Positions 1 to 8,690 of a stretch of DNA of 64,000 nucleotides are shown here, one piece after another. Source of the DNA: Bradyrhizobium guangxiense (lineage in GTDB: Bacteria > Pseudomonadota > Alphaproteobacteria > Rhizobiales > Xanthobacteraceae). The translations under genes were made by a program, and so were the position numbers. The notes beneath the pieces were generated by a model. It was not told the origin of the DNA. It searched no databases and saw only the letters and a program-made list of their open reading frames with translations. The stretch is taken from assembly GCF_004114915.1 (NCBI RefSeq), contig NZ_CP022219.1, forward strand, positions 5,486,501 to 5,550,500, in the 5' to 3' direction. The stretch's first letter is position 1; the number at the start of each line of letters is the position of its first letter.

Positions 1-884
1 AGCGATGCAAGATAGTGGGCCATCGCGCCTACGTCCGCAGGGTCGACAAGGGACAGATTGTCAACCACGTTCGCCATGGGGCCCTGAGCCGTCCCATGCT
101 GGGGATGCGAGCCACGCGTAAGATAGTCCGTGAGGGCACCTTCGTCCCATGGGACGGGTGATTGCGAGCTTCGACCGAGCGCATAAGCGCGCCAACCTTC
201 GGCTTCGCCTCCCTCGAAACTGGCCGAGGCTTCTTCCGCCCCCAGCAGATTGCGCGGAGAATGACAGGCGCCGCAATGCCCCAGTCCTTCGACCAAGTAC
301 TTTCCCCTGTTCCACTTCCCATTCTTCGAAGGGTCAGGGACGAACCGCACCTGACGCAGAAACATCAGCTTCCAGCCGGCGAGTGTCAGGCGAACATTGA
401 GAGGAAACGGGAGTTCGTTCGGAGGCGCCGACGACCTGACTGGATCGATCGACATGAAGAAGGCATACATCGCCGTCGCATCATCATCCGACACGCGTGT
501 GAAGTGATCGTATGGGAACGCTGGGTAAAGGTGGCGGCCTTCGCGATCCACACCGGATCGCAGAGCACGGATGAACGCCGCCTCCGACCATCGCCCGATG
601 CCGGTTTCCGGATCGGGCGTGATGTTGGTGGAGTAGATCGTTCCGAAGGGCGTGGGCATCGCAAGCCCCCCGGCGTAGGGGAGTCCGCCGGGTGCCGTAT
701 GACACGTGGCACAGTCTCCGAGCAGAGCAAGGCTCGCTCCACGACGCGCCTTCGCACGATCCGGGGCTCCGGCTGGCCGTGAATCGATGGGAGGAATCGG
801 CGATTCCCAAGCATAGAGAAGTGCCGCCGTCCCACCGATCGCTCCAATCACAAGCAGTGCGAGCAGAACGGACCTAAGCTTCAT
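1..884 (-). CDS. Diheme (probably triheme) c-type cytochrome, 3' end outside window
   Basis: The reading frame starts at 884 and runs open through the left edge, giving at least 294 residues. An N-terminal hydrophobic segment (about residues 5-24) looks like an uncleaved anchor or signal peptide. Two heme c motifs are visible: CATCH at residues 58-62 and CGACH at about 203-207. The spacing and the phrases FGTIYSTNITPD and GPMANVV are typical of the membrane-bound cytochrome subunit of alcohol, aldehyde and molybdenum dehydrogenases, which usually has a third heme domain; that part would lie beyond the edge. It should pass electrons from a periplasmic dehydrogenase to the respiratory chain. 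A strong AGGAGGGG ribosome site precedes the ATG. The partner dehydrogenase is not in the window. Confidence 0.88.
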   Translation of the reverse strand, partial: MKLRSVLLALLVIGAIGGTAALLYAWESPIPPIDSRPAGAPDRAKARRGASLALLGDCATCHTAPGGLPYAGGLAMPTPFGTIYSTNITPDPETGIGRWSEAAFIRALRSGVDREGRHLYPAFPYDHFTRVSDDDATAMYAFFMSIDPVRSSAPPNELPFPLNVRLTLAGWKLMFLRQVRFVPDPSKNGKWNRGKYLVEGLGHCGACHSPRNLLGAEEASASFEGGEAEGWRAYALGRSSQSPVPWDEGALTDYLTRGSHPQHGTAQGPMANVVDNLSLVDPADVGAMAHYLAS

Positions 885-1162
885 CGCTCTCCCCTCCTGG
901 ATGCGAACGCCATATCAGACCGGTCCAGGCGACATCTTTTCAGTTTCGTGCGCGACTTGCACAATCTCTCGATCACGGCTCGACGAGCCAATCCAAAGCG
1001 TGCGCACGGAATCCAATACGCCCGCTCGTCCGCAGCGTAGGGATCGAGCGAAGGCTCTCTCGCCTGAAGAACGAGCGTGCGGCCAAGACAGCTGTTGCGG
1101 CGATTGCCGAGACCATCGTGGCCGTGTGCAGATGCCGCCATCTGCACATGGGAGCCATTCAT
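881..1162 (-). CDS. Possible 93-residue ORF upstream of the cytochrome gene (unrecognised)
   Basis: No family is recognised. The ORF has an AAGGAG site nine bases before its ATG at 1162, and its TGA overlaps the cytochrome ATG (ATGA), so it could be translationally coupled. Against it, the product is rich in Arg, Cys and His and does not look like a folded protein. A competing ORF starts at 1158 in another frame and gives a more hydrophobic 61-residue peptide. It could be a frameshifted remnant or simply leader sequence of the cytochrome transcript. Confidence 0.25.
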   Translation of the reverse strand: MNGSHVQMAASAHGHDGLGNRRNSCLGRTLVLQAREPSLDPYAADERAYWIPCARFGLARRAVIERLCKSRTKLKRCRLDRSDMAFASRRGER

Positions 1163-1182
1163 CTTTGACGACTCCTTGTTAT

Positions 1183-1196
1183 TTATCGATTGATAA
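1183..1196. promoter_or_regulatory. AT-rich inverted repeat between divergent transcripts (candidate operator)
   Basis: TTATC-GATT-GATAA is a perfect inverted repeat with 5-base arms in a locally AT-rich stretch (1179-1200). It lies in the gap separating the leftward cytochrome transcript from the rightward MFS gene, where a shared operator would be expected. The cognate regulator is not identifiable. Confidence 0.4.
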
Positions 1197-1271
1197 TTAA
1201 CATTGGTGCTGAGGTCAAGAGCCGGCGCCTCGAACCGAGACTGCGTGCCGACGAAAAGAGGATTTGCCGCC

Positions 1272-2480
1272 ATGTCCACATCAACAATCGCGACTGACCA
1301 ACAGGCCTCCGCGCTCACGCGTGCACGCATCTTCGCGATGGCGGTCTGCGCGGGCATCGCCGTCGCGAACATCTACTACAATCAGCCTCTGCTCGGCCTG
1401 ATCGAGGCAAATTATCCGAACTCCTCAGCCATCGGTCTCATACCCACGGCCACACAGTTCGGTTACGCGGTCGGCCTCCTCTTTTTGGTTCCCTTGGGTG
1501 ACCTTGTCGAGAGACGCCGTCTCATCGCCGTACAATTCGTCGTTCTTGCAGCGGCTCTTGCGTTCGCTGCCATCGCTCCGACAACGCTGGCGTTGATCGC
1601 GGCGTCGCTCTTGCTGGGCGTATCGGCCACTGTGGCTCAACAGATCGTCCCATTCGCTGCGACGCTTGCCGATAACCGGACCAGAGGCGCCGCGGTCGGA
1701 ATGGTGGTAAGCGGTATCTTAGGTGGCATTCTGCTCAGCCGCACGATAGCCGGCTTCGTCGGATCGCACTTCGGATGGCGGGAGATGTTTTGGCTCGGCG
1801 TCCCTTTGGCGCTCGGCGCCGCCGCGCTGGTCCGTTTGACCTTGCCGCGCCACCATGCGACGCAAGGTATCGGATACACTGCCGCGCTGCGTTCGCTCGT
1901 CCAGTTGCTCATCGAGGAGCCGGCGCTTCGACTGGCGGCAGCGACACAAGCGATGCTGTTTGCTTCATTCATCGCCTTCTGGACCGTCCTGTCTCTCCAT
2001 CTTCAAGAACCCAAATTCGGACTCGGACCGGAGATCGCTGGCCTGTTCGGCGTGATCGGGGCGTCAGGCATCCTCGCTGCGCCTCTCGCAGGTCGGGTAG
2101 CCGATAAGCGGGGTCCTCACATGGTGGTTGCGATTGCTGCCGCCATCTCCCTTTTCTCATGGGTCGAATTCGCGAGCTGGAACGCCGTCGCGGGATTGGT
2201 CGTCGGGGTGGTGCTGCTGGACGCGGGGGTGAACGCAGCGCTCGTGTCAAATCAGCACCTGATCTTCGCGCTTCGCCCGGAGGCACGAAGCAGGCTCAAC
2301 ACCGTGTTCATGACGGCGATGTTCATCGGCGGTTCGCTCGGATCCCTCGGGGCGAGCTGGGCCTATACCCATTCCTCATGGCTCGGCGTCTGCGGTTACG
2401 GGGCCGCGCTTGCGACGGTGGGTCTGCTGTTGCAGCTACCGACGCTTTCATCCCGAATCGGGAAATCATCGCGCCACTGA
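1272..2480 (+). CDS. MFS transporter (12-TM drug/metabolite exporter type)
   Basis: A membrane protein of 402 residues with alternating hydrophobic segments consistent with twelve helices. After helix 2 it has the MFS loop signature (GDLVERRRL), and a related GRVADKRG motif starts the second half, so it is a complete two-halved MFS carrier. The phrase NIYYNQPLL near the N-terminus is typical of the proton-coupled exporters related to YgaY/sugar-efflux proteins. The frame is open from a TTG at 1203, but the ATG at 1272 with AAGAGGA upstream is preferred. The substrate cannot be told. It is divergent from the cytochrome gene and lies 174 bases upstream of an Old Yellow Enzyme gene. Confidence 0.85.
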   Translation: MSTSTIATDQQASALTRARIFAMAVCAGIAVANIYYNQPLLGLIEANYPNSSAIGLIPTATQFGYAVGLLFLVPLGDLVERRRLIAVQFVVLAAALAFAAIAPTTLALIAASLLLGVSATVAQQIVPFAATLADNRTRGAAVGMVVSGILGGILLSRTIAGFVGSHFGWREMFWLGVPLALGAAALVRLTLPRHHATQGIGYTAALRSLVQLLIEEPALRLAAATQAMLFASFIAFWTVLSLHLQEPKFGLGPEIAGLFGVIGASGILAAPLAGRVADKRGPHMVVAIAAAISLFSWVEFASWNAVAGLVVGVVLLDAGVNAALVSNQHLIFALRPEARSRLNTVFMTAMFIGGSLGSLGASWAYTHSSWLGVCGYGAALATVGLLLQLPTLSSRIGKSSRH

Positions 2481-2654
2481 CGCCACGCCGGGTTCTCTCA
2501 ATAACTGTCATGGCAAAGTTGGCCACCCAGCAGGCAGATCGAATCCGGGAGTGCGCGCTACCGATCCAGTGCCGCGCAATCGCTGGTCGCGCGAGGATAG
2601 CGGCGACTAACCCGGTCGACTGGCACCAGATCCCAACCTCAAAGGAGTGCGAAC

Positions 2655-3779
2655 ATGGCGGGGCTTTTTTATCGGACGACCTTCGGCGATCTCGATCTCA
2701 CGAACAGGATAGTCATGGCCCCAATGACACGGTCGCGTGCCGACCAGCGCGGCGTCATCAATCCTACCGCGTCGGAATACTACGCAGCGCGGACGAGCGC
2801 CGGCTTGATCATAAGCGAAGGCATTAACGTTGGACCGATGTCCAATGCCTTCGACCGTACGCCCGGTCTCTGGACCGAGGAACAGACCGAGGGATGGAAA
2901 GCGGTCGTAGATCGGATCCACGAGAAAGGGGGGCGCGTTGTCGCGCAACTCTGGCACGCCGGACGCGCGAGCGCGCGTGGCCTGCTGTCCGACAAGCAAC
3001 CGCTGTCGCCGTCGGGCGTGAACGACGACCTGGATCGGCTGCAGGTGTGGGCGCTGCTTGCCAACGGCGCATACGTGCGGATCGCGGCTACGCCGTCGCG
3101 CGCGATGACACTCGGAGAGGTCCAAGGCGTCGTCAACGAATTCAGACAAGCGGCCGCCAACGCCGCTCGCGCAGGGTTCGACGGCGTGGAAATCCATGGC
3201 GCCAACGGTTATTTGATCCACCAGTTTCTATCCCCGACGATCAACCTGCGAACCGACGACTATGGCGGGAGCGCCGAAAGACGATCCAGGCTGCTTCAGG
3301 AAATCGTCTCGGCGATTGCCGAGGTCATGCCGCGTTCGCGGATAGGAGTGCGGCTATCGCCGTTCGCAGACTACAACAGCGCTCGCGACCCAAAACCGGA
3401 AGATACCTATGGGCAAATCGCGCCTCTGTTGCGGGCCGCCGGGCTCGCATATCTGCATCTTGCCGATACCAACGCCTGGACGGGAGCACCGGATTACGAA
3501 AGGATGCTTCCAATCTTCCGCGGACGCTATCGCGGACCACTCATCGTCAATGCGAGCATCACCCCCGAGCACGCCGCCCGGATCGTCAGTTCCGGAGAGG
3601 CGGACGCTATCGCCTTCGGCCGCCTCTTTCTCGCCAATCCGGATCTTCCGGCACGGATTCGGGCTGGTGGTCCCTACAATGCCCCCAAACCGTTCGGGAT
3701 ATACGGTGGTTCGGATTCCGGTTATCTCGACTATTCGCTGCTCGAGACCGTCAACGGAAAGGCCGCTGCGCGAGCTTGA
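2655..3779 (+). CDS. Old Yellow Enzyme family alkene reductase (FMN, NADPH)
   Basis: A 374-residue TIM-barrel flavoprotein of the NemA/XenB group. It reduces activated C=C bonds of enals, enones, maleimides and sometimes nitro compounds, using FMN and NADPH in the cytoplasm. Family hallmarks seen: NRIVMAPMTRSRA at the N-terminus, AQLWHAGRAS, the substrate-binding His-x-x-Asn motif in EIHGANGYLIHQFLSP, the DDYGGS loop, and AFGRLFLANPDLP near the C-terminus. The length matches the family. The start has a good AAAGGAG site. It probably serves detoxification of electrophiles together with the neighbouring transporter; no physiological substrate can be named. Confidence 0.93.
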   Translation: MAGLFYRTTFGDLDLTNRIVMAPMTRSRADQRGVINPTASEYYAARTSAGLIISEGINVGPMSNAFDRTPGLWTEEQTEGWKAVVDRIHEKGGRVVAQLWHAGRASARGLLSDKQPLSPSGVNDDLDRLQVWALLANGAYVRIAATPSRAMTLGEVQGVVNEFRQAAANAARAGFDGVEIHGANGYLIHQFLSPTINLRTDDYGGSAERRSRLLQEIVSAIAEVMPRSRIGVRLSPFADYNSARDPKPEDTYGQIAPLLRAAGLAYLHLADTNAWTGAPDYERMLPIFRGRYRGPLIVNASITPEHAARIVSSGEADAIAFGRLFLANPDLPARIRAGGPYNAPKPFGIYGGSDSGYLDYSLLETVNGKAAARA

Positions 3780-3805
3780 TGCCGGCACAACAGCGCAGGC
3801 AGCCG

Positions 3806-5071
3806 TCATCCCGCGAGGCCGTACACGGACATCCGGGCGGAGACTCCTCGCAACTGGTGCTCGCCGAGATGCTCGACATCGGCAACATGTCCAGCGACGG
3901 CTTCCGTCATGAGCAGGTCCCGACCTATCGTCTTGGTGAGCGCTTCCACGCGGCAGGCCTCATTGACGGCTGCGCCAATGACCGTGAAGTCCAGTCGATC
4001 CGGAGCACCGACGTTGCCGAAAAAGACCTCACCCTCGTGAAGGACGATACCCGCCCGGAGCTCGGGGCGGGCTCCAGCGTCGGCCACGGCCCGGATTGTC
4101 CGATTGGAAGTTTCGAGGCTGGCGATTGCCTCTTTCGCCGCCGAGACGGCCGCGCGCGACGCTTCGGCGACCCCCACCGTCACCGGAAAGACAGCGAGCA
4201 TCCCGTCGCCGATGAACTTGAGGGTTTCGCCGCCGTGGGCGGCCACGGCGCTCGCCATCGCTTCGAAGTAGGCGTTGAGCAGAACGAGCATCTCGGCCGG
4301 GGCCAGAGCGTCCGACATCTTCGTGAAGTTTCTGAGATCCGAGACCCAAATCACGGCGCGGATCGAGTCTCCCGCGCCGCGCTTGATCGCTCCTTCGAGC
4401 ACCTTGGCGGCAGCGCCGTAGCCAAGATAGGCGCCCAACGCGTTTTCGGAGATCTTCAACTCGCTGTGCCGCTGCACGTGCAAGGCGAACAGCTTGAAGA
4501 GGCGTGTCAGGGAATCTGTCTCCGCCTCGGCGAAGCCGCCGGCCGCTTTCGTCGCAATGGTGATCACGTTGCGCTTATCCAGGCCGGATAAGGGGATCGC
4601 CACGTAGTCGGTCATGCCGGCGGACGCGAGCTCGATCATGATGGGAAATTCGGCCTGCGCCGACGGCTCATTCGGCGCTCGCCGAATCGTTTCGCCGGTC
4701 TCAACGATTCGTTGCAGCGGATTGAGCTTGTAGGCGTCAGAATCGATCGCCGCGTCGGCGACCCGCACTTCGTCGCAGAAGCCGTCATCGATGTTCCAGA
4801 CCCAAGCGAAGCCAACGAGCTGAGGGTGGAGCGTTCCGATATGCAACGTCAGACGATCGACCGAAGAGCCGGCGGCCTTCATTCGACGGATCAGCTTGAC
4901 CAGCAGGTCGATCATTTGCCGTTCGGCGGGGGCCCCTTCCAGCAGCCAGATTTCGATCTCGGCAAATGTGTCCATGTTCCCGGCGGCAACCGAGATGGGG
5001 CCGGCCCGACGCACGAACGAGACCGACGAGGGATAAGTTCGAGGCGACGGATCAGGAGTACTGCCGGCCAT
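3806..5071 (-). CDS. Class III adenylate/guanylate cyclase domain protein
   Basis: The C-terminal half (about residues 240-415) is a class III nucleotide cyclase domain. Both metal-binding Asp are present (VSDLRNFT and KFIGDGMLAVF), as are the Asn and Arg of the transition-state motif (VNEACRVEA) and a Lys before GDG, which favours ATP. The N-terminal half carries HIGTLHPQLVGFAWVW, typical of rhizobial cyclases that fuse an uncharacterised sensory module to the catalytic domain. No membrane helices are seen. The frame is open from 5284, but the ATG at 5071 fits the family length (421 residues). It converges on the alkene reductase gene with only 26 bases between stops. The signal sensed is unknown. 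Confidence 0.88.
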   Translation of the reverse strand: MAGSTPDPSPRTYPSSVSFVRRAGPISVAAGNMDTFAEIEIWLLEGAPAERQMIDLLVKLIRRMKAAGSSVDRLTLHIGTLHPQLVGFAWVWNIDDGFCDEVRVADAAIDSDAYKLNPLQRIVETGETIRRAPNEPSAQAEFPIMIELASAGMTDYVAIPLSGLDKRNVITIATKAAGGFAEAETDSLTRLFKLFALHVQRHSELKISENALGAYLGYGAAAKVLEGAIKRGAGDSIRAVIWVSDLRNFTKMSDALAPAEMLVLLNAYFEAMASAVAAHGGETLKFIGDGMLAVFPVTVGVAEASRAAVSAAKEAIASLETSNRTIRAVADAGARPELRAGIVLHEGEVFFGNVGAPDRLDFTVIGAAVNEACRVEALTKTIGRDLLMTEAVAGHVADVEHLGEHQLRGVSARMSVYGLAG

Positions 5072-5190
5072 CTCAATTTCCTCGCTCACCGCCTTCGTGC
5101 CCGGCGCATTCGGCGAGGAAATCGATGAAGTACCGCACCTCAATCGACATTTGTCTGGCCCAACCTGTTCGCCAGATCGCTCCCGCCGCG

Positions 5191-5871
5191 TCACTTCGGT
5201 TCCGCGGTGGCCAGAAACACCGCCGGCAGCGCGATCAGCGGAGGCAGCACGAAACACCACGTCCCAAATTTCGCGTAGAGACAAGCGCCAGCGGCGCAGC
5301 CAAGAGCGAAGGCCGCCACGCTCGCCGCCATCTTGCCAAGGCGAGGCGTGGCGACGGCCAACACGGAGGCCGGTGCGCCCCGCAATACGTCCGCGACGTC
5401 GATCATGATCTGGGTCGTCGTCCCTGTCATGAGCGTGCTCGGAGGCTCGGTGCCCATGTGGATGCGGTGCGCGGCGTTCTGGATGGCCATGGCGGCGACC
5501 AGGATCATGCCGGTGCCGATCGCCTGCCAGCTATCGCCTTGCGCAAATGGCCCGAAGTAAACCGCACATGCACCGCCCGCCGTCAGAAGCATCATCTTGA
5601 TGGCGAGCATCGAGCGAAAGATCGGTAGCCCGATTGCGGGCAGAACGAAGCTGAACATCCGAGTGGTGATCACGACCACGCAAAAGACCGGCAGAGCGAG
5701 AAGCTTCGCGATTCCGCCCGATGTCCCAAGCACCATGGCAGCTCCGAAGGTAACGAAATTGCCGGTGACGTGCGCGGTGAACAGCCCCTGGAGCGCCAGG
5801 AAGCCACCAGTATCGACGAACCCGGCGTTGAAGCTCATCAGGAGCGGAAGCAGGAGGATTTGCCGCGGCAT
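5191..5871 (-). CDS. DUF1275 (YoaK-type) membrane protein
   Basis: A 226-residue protein with about six to seven hydrophobic helices and the DUF1275 hallmarks: NAGFVDTGGFLAL near the start, TAHVTGNFVTFG, and NAAHRI with STLMTGTTTQ in the middle. These proteins are of unknown function and thought to be transporters or membrane chaperones. The start at 5871 is two bases from the stop of the upstream porin gene, indicating co-transcription and coupling. The frame continues upstream inside the porin gene, but that extension is a shadow. Confidence 0.88.
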   Translation of the reverse strand: MPRQILLLPLLMSFNAGFVDTGGFLALQGLFTAHVTGNFVTFGAAMVLGTSGGIAKLLALPVFCVVVITTRMFSFVLPAIGLPIFRSMLAIKMMLLTAGGACAVYFGPFAQGDSWQAIGTGMILVAAMAIQNAAHRIHMGTEPPSTLMTGTTTQIMIDVADVLRGAPASVLAVATPRLGKMAASVAAFALGCAAGACLYAKFGTWCFVLPPLIALPAVFLATAEPK

Positions 5872-5873
5872 TT

Positions 5874-7289
5874 TTACCAACCGTACTGAAGCTGGACACC
5901 TAGATAGTTGCTGGTGTGACCACCAGCGCGGAGGATCGTGTCGCCGACGTCGAAATGCACCGCCTCGATGGCTCCCGTGAGATGGTCGTTGAACGCGTAG
6001 TCGACGCGGAGCTGCTCGTATGCTCCCGTCCAATTGCTTCCCTTGCCGGCGGTCCCCGCGATCGGCACGTTGGGCTGGACGTAGATGGCATCGGCCGTCG
6101 TCTCGCGCCATTGCAGGCCGATGGCGCCCATCACCTTCAGCCGGCTCGCCGGACTGATGGTGATGGATGGCTTGAGATGCACCAGGTTCACATAGCCCGT
6201 ATAGCCAGCGAGCGTGAAGTAGTAGCCGTTCGGGAACAGCGGATTGAATGTTCCCAACGCTCCGTCTCCGGGACGATTGTCGCCGGATGCGGCGTCGACC
6301 TGAAGGCCGACGCGCGGCTGCCAGGGCGCGCTGACGAAGGTATAGCCCGTCCGCGCGCCGACGGCCCAGGCGCGAATGTCCTTCGTCCCCACTTGGCCCA
6401 CCTGTCCCATGGCCTCGAGATCCCAATCGAAATGCTGCGCGTTGCCTGCGAAGCGAACATCGATGACGTGGCGGTGCTCGTCGCCAAAAGCGTCCAGGTA
6501 CTTGGCGCCGTTGCGCTCGTAGAGCGAATAGTAGCCGGAAAGCTCTTTGTCGCCGAACACCTTGCGCTCAACCCTGAGCGTGCTGAACCGGAAGTTGTCG
6601 TTCGAGGTGTCGTCGAAGGGACGCACGTCGAAGTATTGGACGGGACGGCTGACGAAGCCGATGAACCGCCAGGCGCCGGTCTCCCAGTCGGCCCAGATGG
6701 CATCGAACGACTGCCGGACGTTGGGCCCGTCTCGGGAAGATACGAAACGCTGCAGATCGAAGGCAAAGTCCTGCCGTCCGAGGCGCGCCTTCAGCGTTCC
6801 GCCCGAGAACGTATTGACGTATTCCAGGAACGCCAGACGAAGGTCGAGCCGATCCTGATCGACCGGCGAGATGCTCGTCTTGTCGAATGCGCGATCGTCC
6901 TCCAACTGCACGAACGCACGCCAGTTTTCGTTGAAGTGGACGTCGGCATGGACCTGCAACCGTTGCAGGAAGTAACCGTCAGACGGCGTGTTGCCGGTGC
7001 CGAAGCCCGCTGCGTTGTTGCTCTCGAAACGTTCGCGCAGCGTAGCGCCCAGCGAGATGTAGCTCTTCGGATCGGTGGCCCATAGCGGGATGTACTTCAA
7101 CTCGTCGAACGGCTCGGTGCGCAACCTGGGATCGGCAAGGACCGACCAATCCTCCGCCCAGCGGTTTGCCTGGAAAGTGGGCCTCTTCGGGGGCGAGGCA
7201 TTGCCGTCCTCGGCCCGCGCGACGCCTGCGACAAGGCTCGCAAGCACCGGCAGGACCCAGAAGCTACGCAATTCGATCCGTGCCGGCAT
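5874..7289 (-). CDS. Outer-membrane porin, alginate-export family
   Basis: A 471-residue secreted protein. A signal peptide is visible at residues 1-26 ending at ARAED. The rest is rich in alternating aromatic and polar residues with repeated short strands, and ends in LQYGW, an aromatic C-terminus typical of outer-membrane beta-barrels. The WAEDWSVLADP start and GATLRERFESNN strand resemble the alginate_export (AlgE-like) family. In soil bacteria such porins often accompany catabolic clusters rather than alginate synthesis, and no alginate genes are seen here. It heads a reverse-strand pair with the DUF1275 gene and follows the glyoxalase-fold gene by ten bases, so all are probably one operon. 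Confidence 0.82.
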   Translation of the reverse strand: MPARIELRSFWVLPVLASLVAGVARAEDGNASPPKRPTFQANRWAEDWSVLADPRLRTEPFDELKYIPLWATDPKSYISLGATLRERFESNNAAGFGTGNTPSDGYFLQRLQVHADVHFNENWRAFVQLEDDRAFDKTSISPVDQDRLDLRLAFLEYVNTFSGGTLKARLGRQDFAFDLQRFVSSRDGPNVRQSFDAIWADWETGAWRFIGFVSRPVQYFDVRPFDDTSNDNFRFSTLRVERKVFGDKELSGYYSLYERNGAKYLDAFGDEHRHVIDVRFAGNAQHFDWDLEAMGQVGQVGTKDIRAWAVGARTGYTFVSAPWQPRVGLQVDAASGDNRPGDGALGTFNPLFPNGYYFTLAGYTGYVNLVHLKPSITISPASRLKVMGAIGLQWRETTADAIYVQPNVPIAGTAGKGSNWTGAYEQLRVDYAFNDHLTGAIEAVHFDVGDTILRAGGHTSNYLGVQLQYGW

Positions 7290-7298
7290 CGTCGGACA

Positions 7299-8237
7299 TC
7301 ACCTCGTCTTGCCGTCGGCACGAGATGCGCCCTTCTGCCCCACTGCATGTATTTCGGCGACGTAGCCGCCGGGAAACATGACGATCGCGGCCGAGCGATC
7401 GCCGGACGTGTAGGGCTCGACCAGTACCGTCGCGCCCGCATCCTTCGCCTTACCCAACGTCGCAGCGAGATCGGCCACTTCGTAGCCCGTCGTCTCCCGC
7501 CCATAGGGATAGGGCAGATGACCATCCGTGACCAGTACGACCATCTTGCCGAAGGCGGATTCGATCCGGATGCGCCTGTAAGTCGCGTCCGGCCGGCCGA
7601 TCTGGACGCCAGGCGCCTTTGCATCGTCTGAGACGACTTTGCCGCGAGAGAACGCTACGAAGCTCCGCGTGAAAGCGGCCGCCTTGTCGGGCGAGACGTA
7701 CACGCGGTTTTCCGGAACACGCTCGAATGGAGCATAGTCGGGCTTCGTCGTGTGCCAGTAGATCTGCAGGTTGATGCCGCCGGGCCACTGGACCACGGCG
7801 TCGCGCCCGATCGGATCGGGGAAAGTGGACACGATCACGTCAGCACCCGCTGCGCGCGCCGCCTTGACTGCCTTGTCCATGTCGCTGACGAGATAGCCGT
7901 TCCGTTCCGCCCCGAACGGATACGGGATCGGCGTCTTGAAGCCGAACAATGAGACCGTGCCTACGGGCGTTTGCAGCAATTGCGACGTGGTGCTGCTCGG
8001 CGTGGGCGTGACGGTCGCCACCACCTGCTTGGTGCTCTTACCGCCAAAGGTCGCGATGAAACTCGTCGCGAACTTGTCCACGTCCTCAGGCGCCACATAG
8101 ACGTGGGTCGTATCATATTGAGGGGCGACGGCGACCACTGTCTCCCTGGATTTCGTCGCTTCCTTTCCGGCAACCGGCCCGGCCGTCGTGATCGCCGCGG
8201 AAAACGCCAAAAGAGCGAGAATTCTCATTGATTTCAT
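7299..8237 (-). CDS. Periplasmic glyoxalase/VOC-fold protein (two modules)
   Basis: A 312-residue protein with a signal peptide (about residues 1-24, AGPVAGKEA). The mature part contains two similar halves, each with the pattern of a VOC module: THVYVAPEDVDKFATSF...PYPFGAERNGYLVSD in the first and NRVYVSPDKAAAFTRSF...PYPYGRETTGYEVADL in the second. Each half ends in a PGG-containing strand with a hydrophobic motif (PGGINLQIYW, PGGYVAEIHAV). VOC proteins often bind metal and act on small electrophiles, but no reaction can be assigned and export to the periplasm is unusual. Its start overlaps the end of the DoxX-like gene by four bases, consistent with coupling. Confidence 0.78.
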   Translation of the reverse strand: MKSMRILALLAFSAAITTAGPVAGKEATKSRETVVAVAPQYDTTHVYVAPEDVDKFATSFIATFGGKSTKQVVATVTPTPSSTTSQLLQTPVGTVSLFGFKTPIPYPFGAERNGYLVSDMDKAVKAARAAGADVIVSTFPDPIGRDAVVQWPGGINLQIYWHTTKPDYAPFERVPENRVYVSPDKAAAFTRSFVAFSRGKVVSDDAKAPGVQIGRPDATYRRIRIESAFGKMVVLVTDGHLPYPYGRETTGYEVADLAATLGKAKDAGATVLVEPYTSGDRSAAIVMFPGGYVAEIHAVGQKGASRADGKTR

Positions 8238-8689
8238 TTCGACACTCCTTGGAAGGCATGAGATTGCGCAGCGCGGCGCGAGTCGGAAGAGGCCGGGTCG
8301 GCGACGATCGACACGATGATGAGGCCCGCAATCAGCCCGAGATGTTCAAAGAAGGCATTGGTGGCCACGAATCTCTCATGGCCACCCATTGTCCAGAAGG
8401 TATTGGCGGTGAGCATCGCGACGAACGTCAGCACACCGAGACCGCCTGCTCCGAACCACACGAAGCGATTGACGATGACAAGCAGCGAGCCACCAAGTTC
8501 GACCACGATGGCCGCTGCAGCCCACAACGAGCCCGGATACAGGCCGAAGTGCTCCTGCTCGGCCGCTGCGCCCGCGAAGTCGAGCAGCTTGGTAAAGCCG
8601 CCGAGGACGTAGGCCGAGACCAGCGCCAGTCTCGCCACATGCCACAGCACTGGCCAACGCAGAATCGTGGATACCCAGTTCGGCGTCAT
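8234..8689 (-). CDS. DoxX-like small membrane protein
   Basis: A 151-residue protein with four predicted hydrophobic helices. The first includes YVLGGFTKLLDFAGA, matching the DoxX/SURF4-like pattern of a small quinone- or redox-associated membrane protein. The family includes subunits of thiosulfate:quinone oxidoreductases and many members of unknown role. The ATG at 8689 is preferred; an alternative at 8716 would overlap the amidohydrolase gene. It sits between the amidohydrolase and glyoxalase-fold genes in an apparently continuous reverse-strand operon. Confidence 0.75.
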   Translation of the reverse strand: MTPNWVSTILRWPVLWHVARLALVSAYVLGGFTKLLDFAGAAAEQEHFGLYPGSLWAAAAIVVELGGSLLVIVNRFVWFGAGGLGVLTFVAMLTANTFWTMGGHERFVATNAFFEHLGLIAGLIIVSIVADPASSDSRRAAQSHAFQGVSK

Positions 8690-8690
8690 G

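Noticed and set aside
5874..7289. Alginate biosynthesis locus
   Set aside because: Only the porin resembles an alginate exporter; no alg polymerase, epimerase or regulator genes are near, so an alginate role is not claimed.
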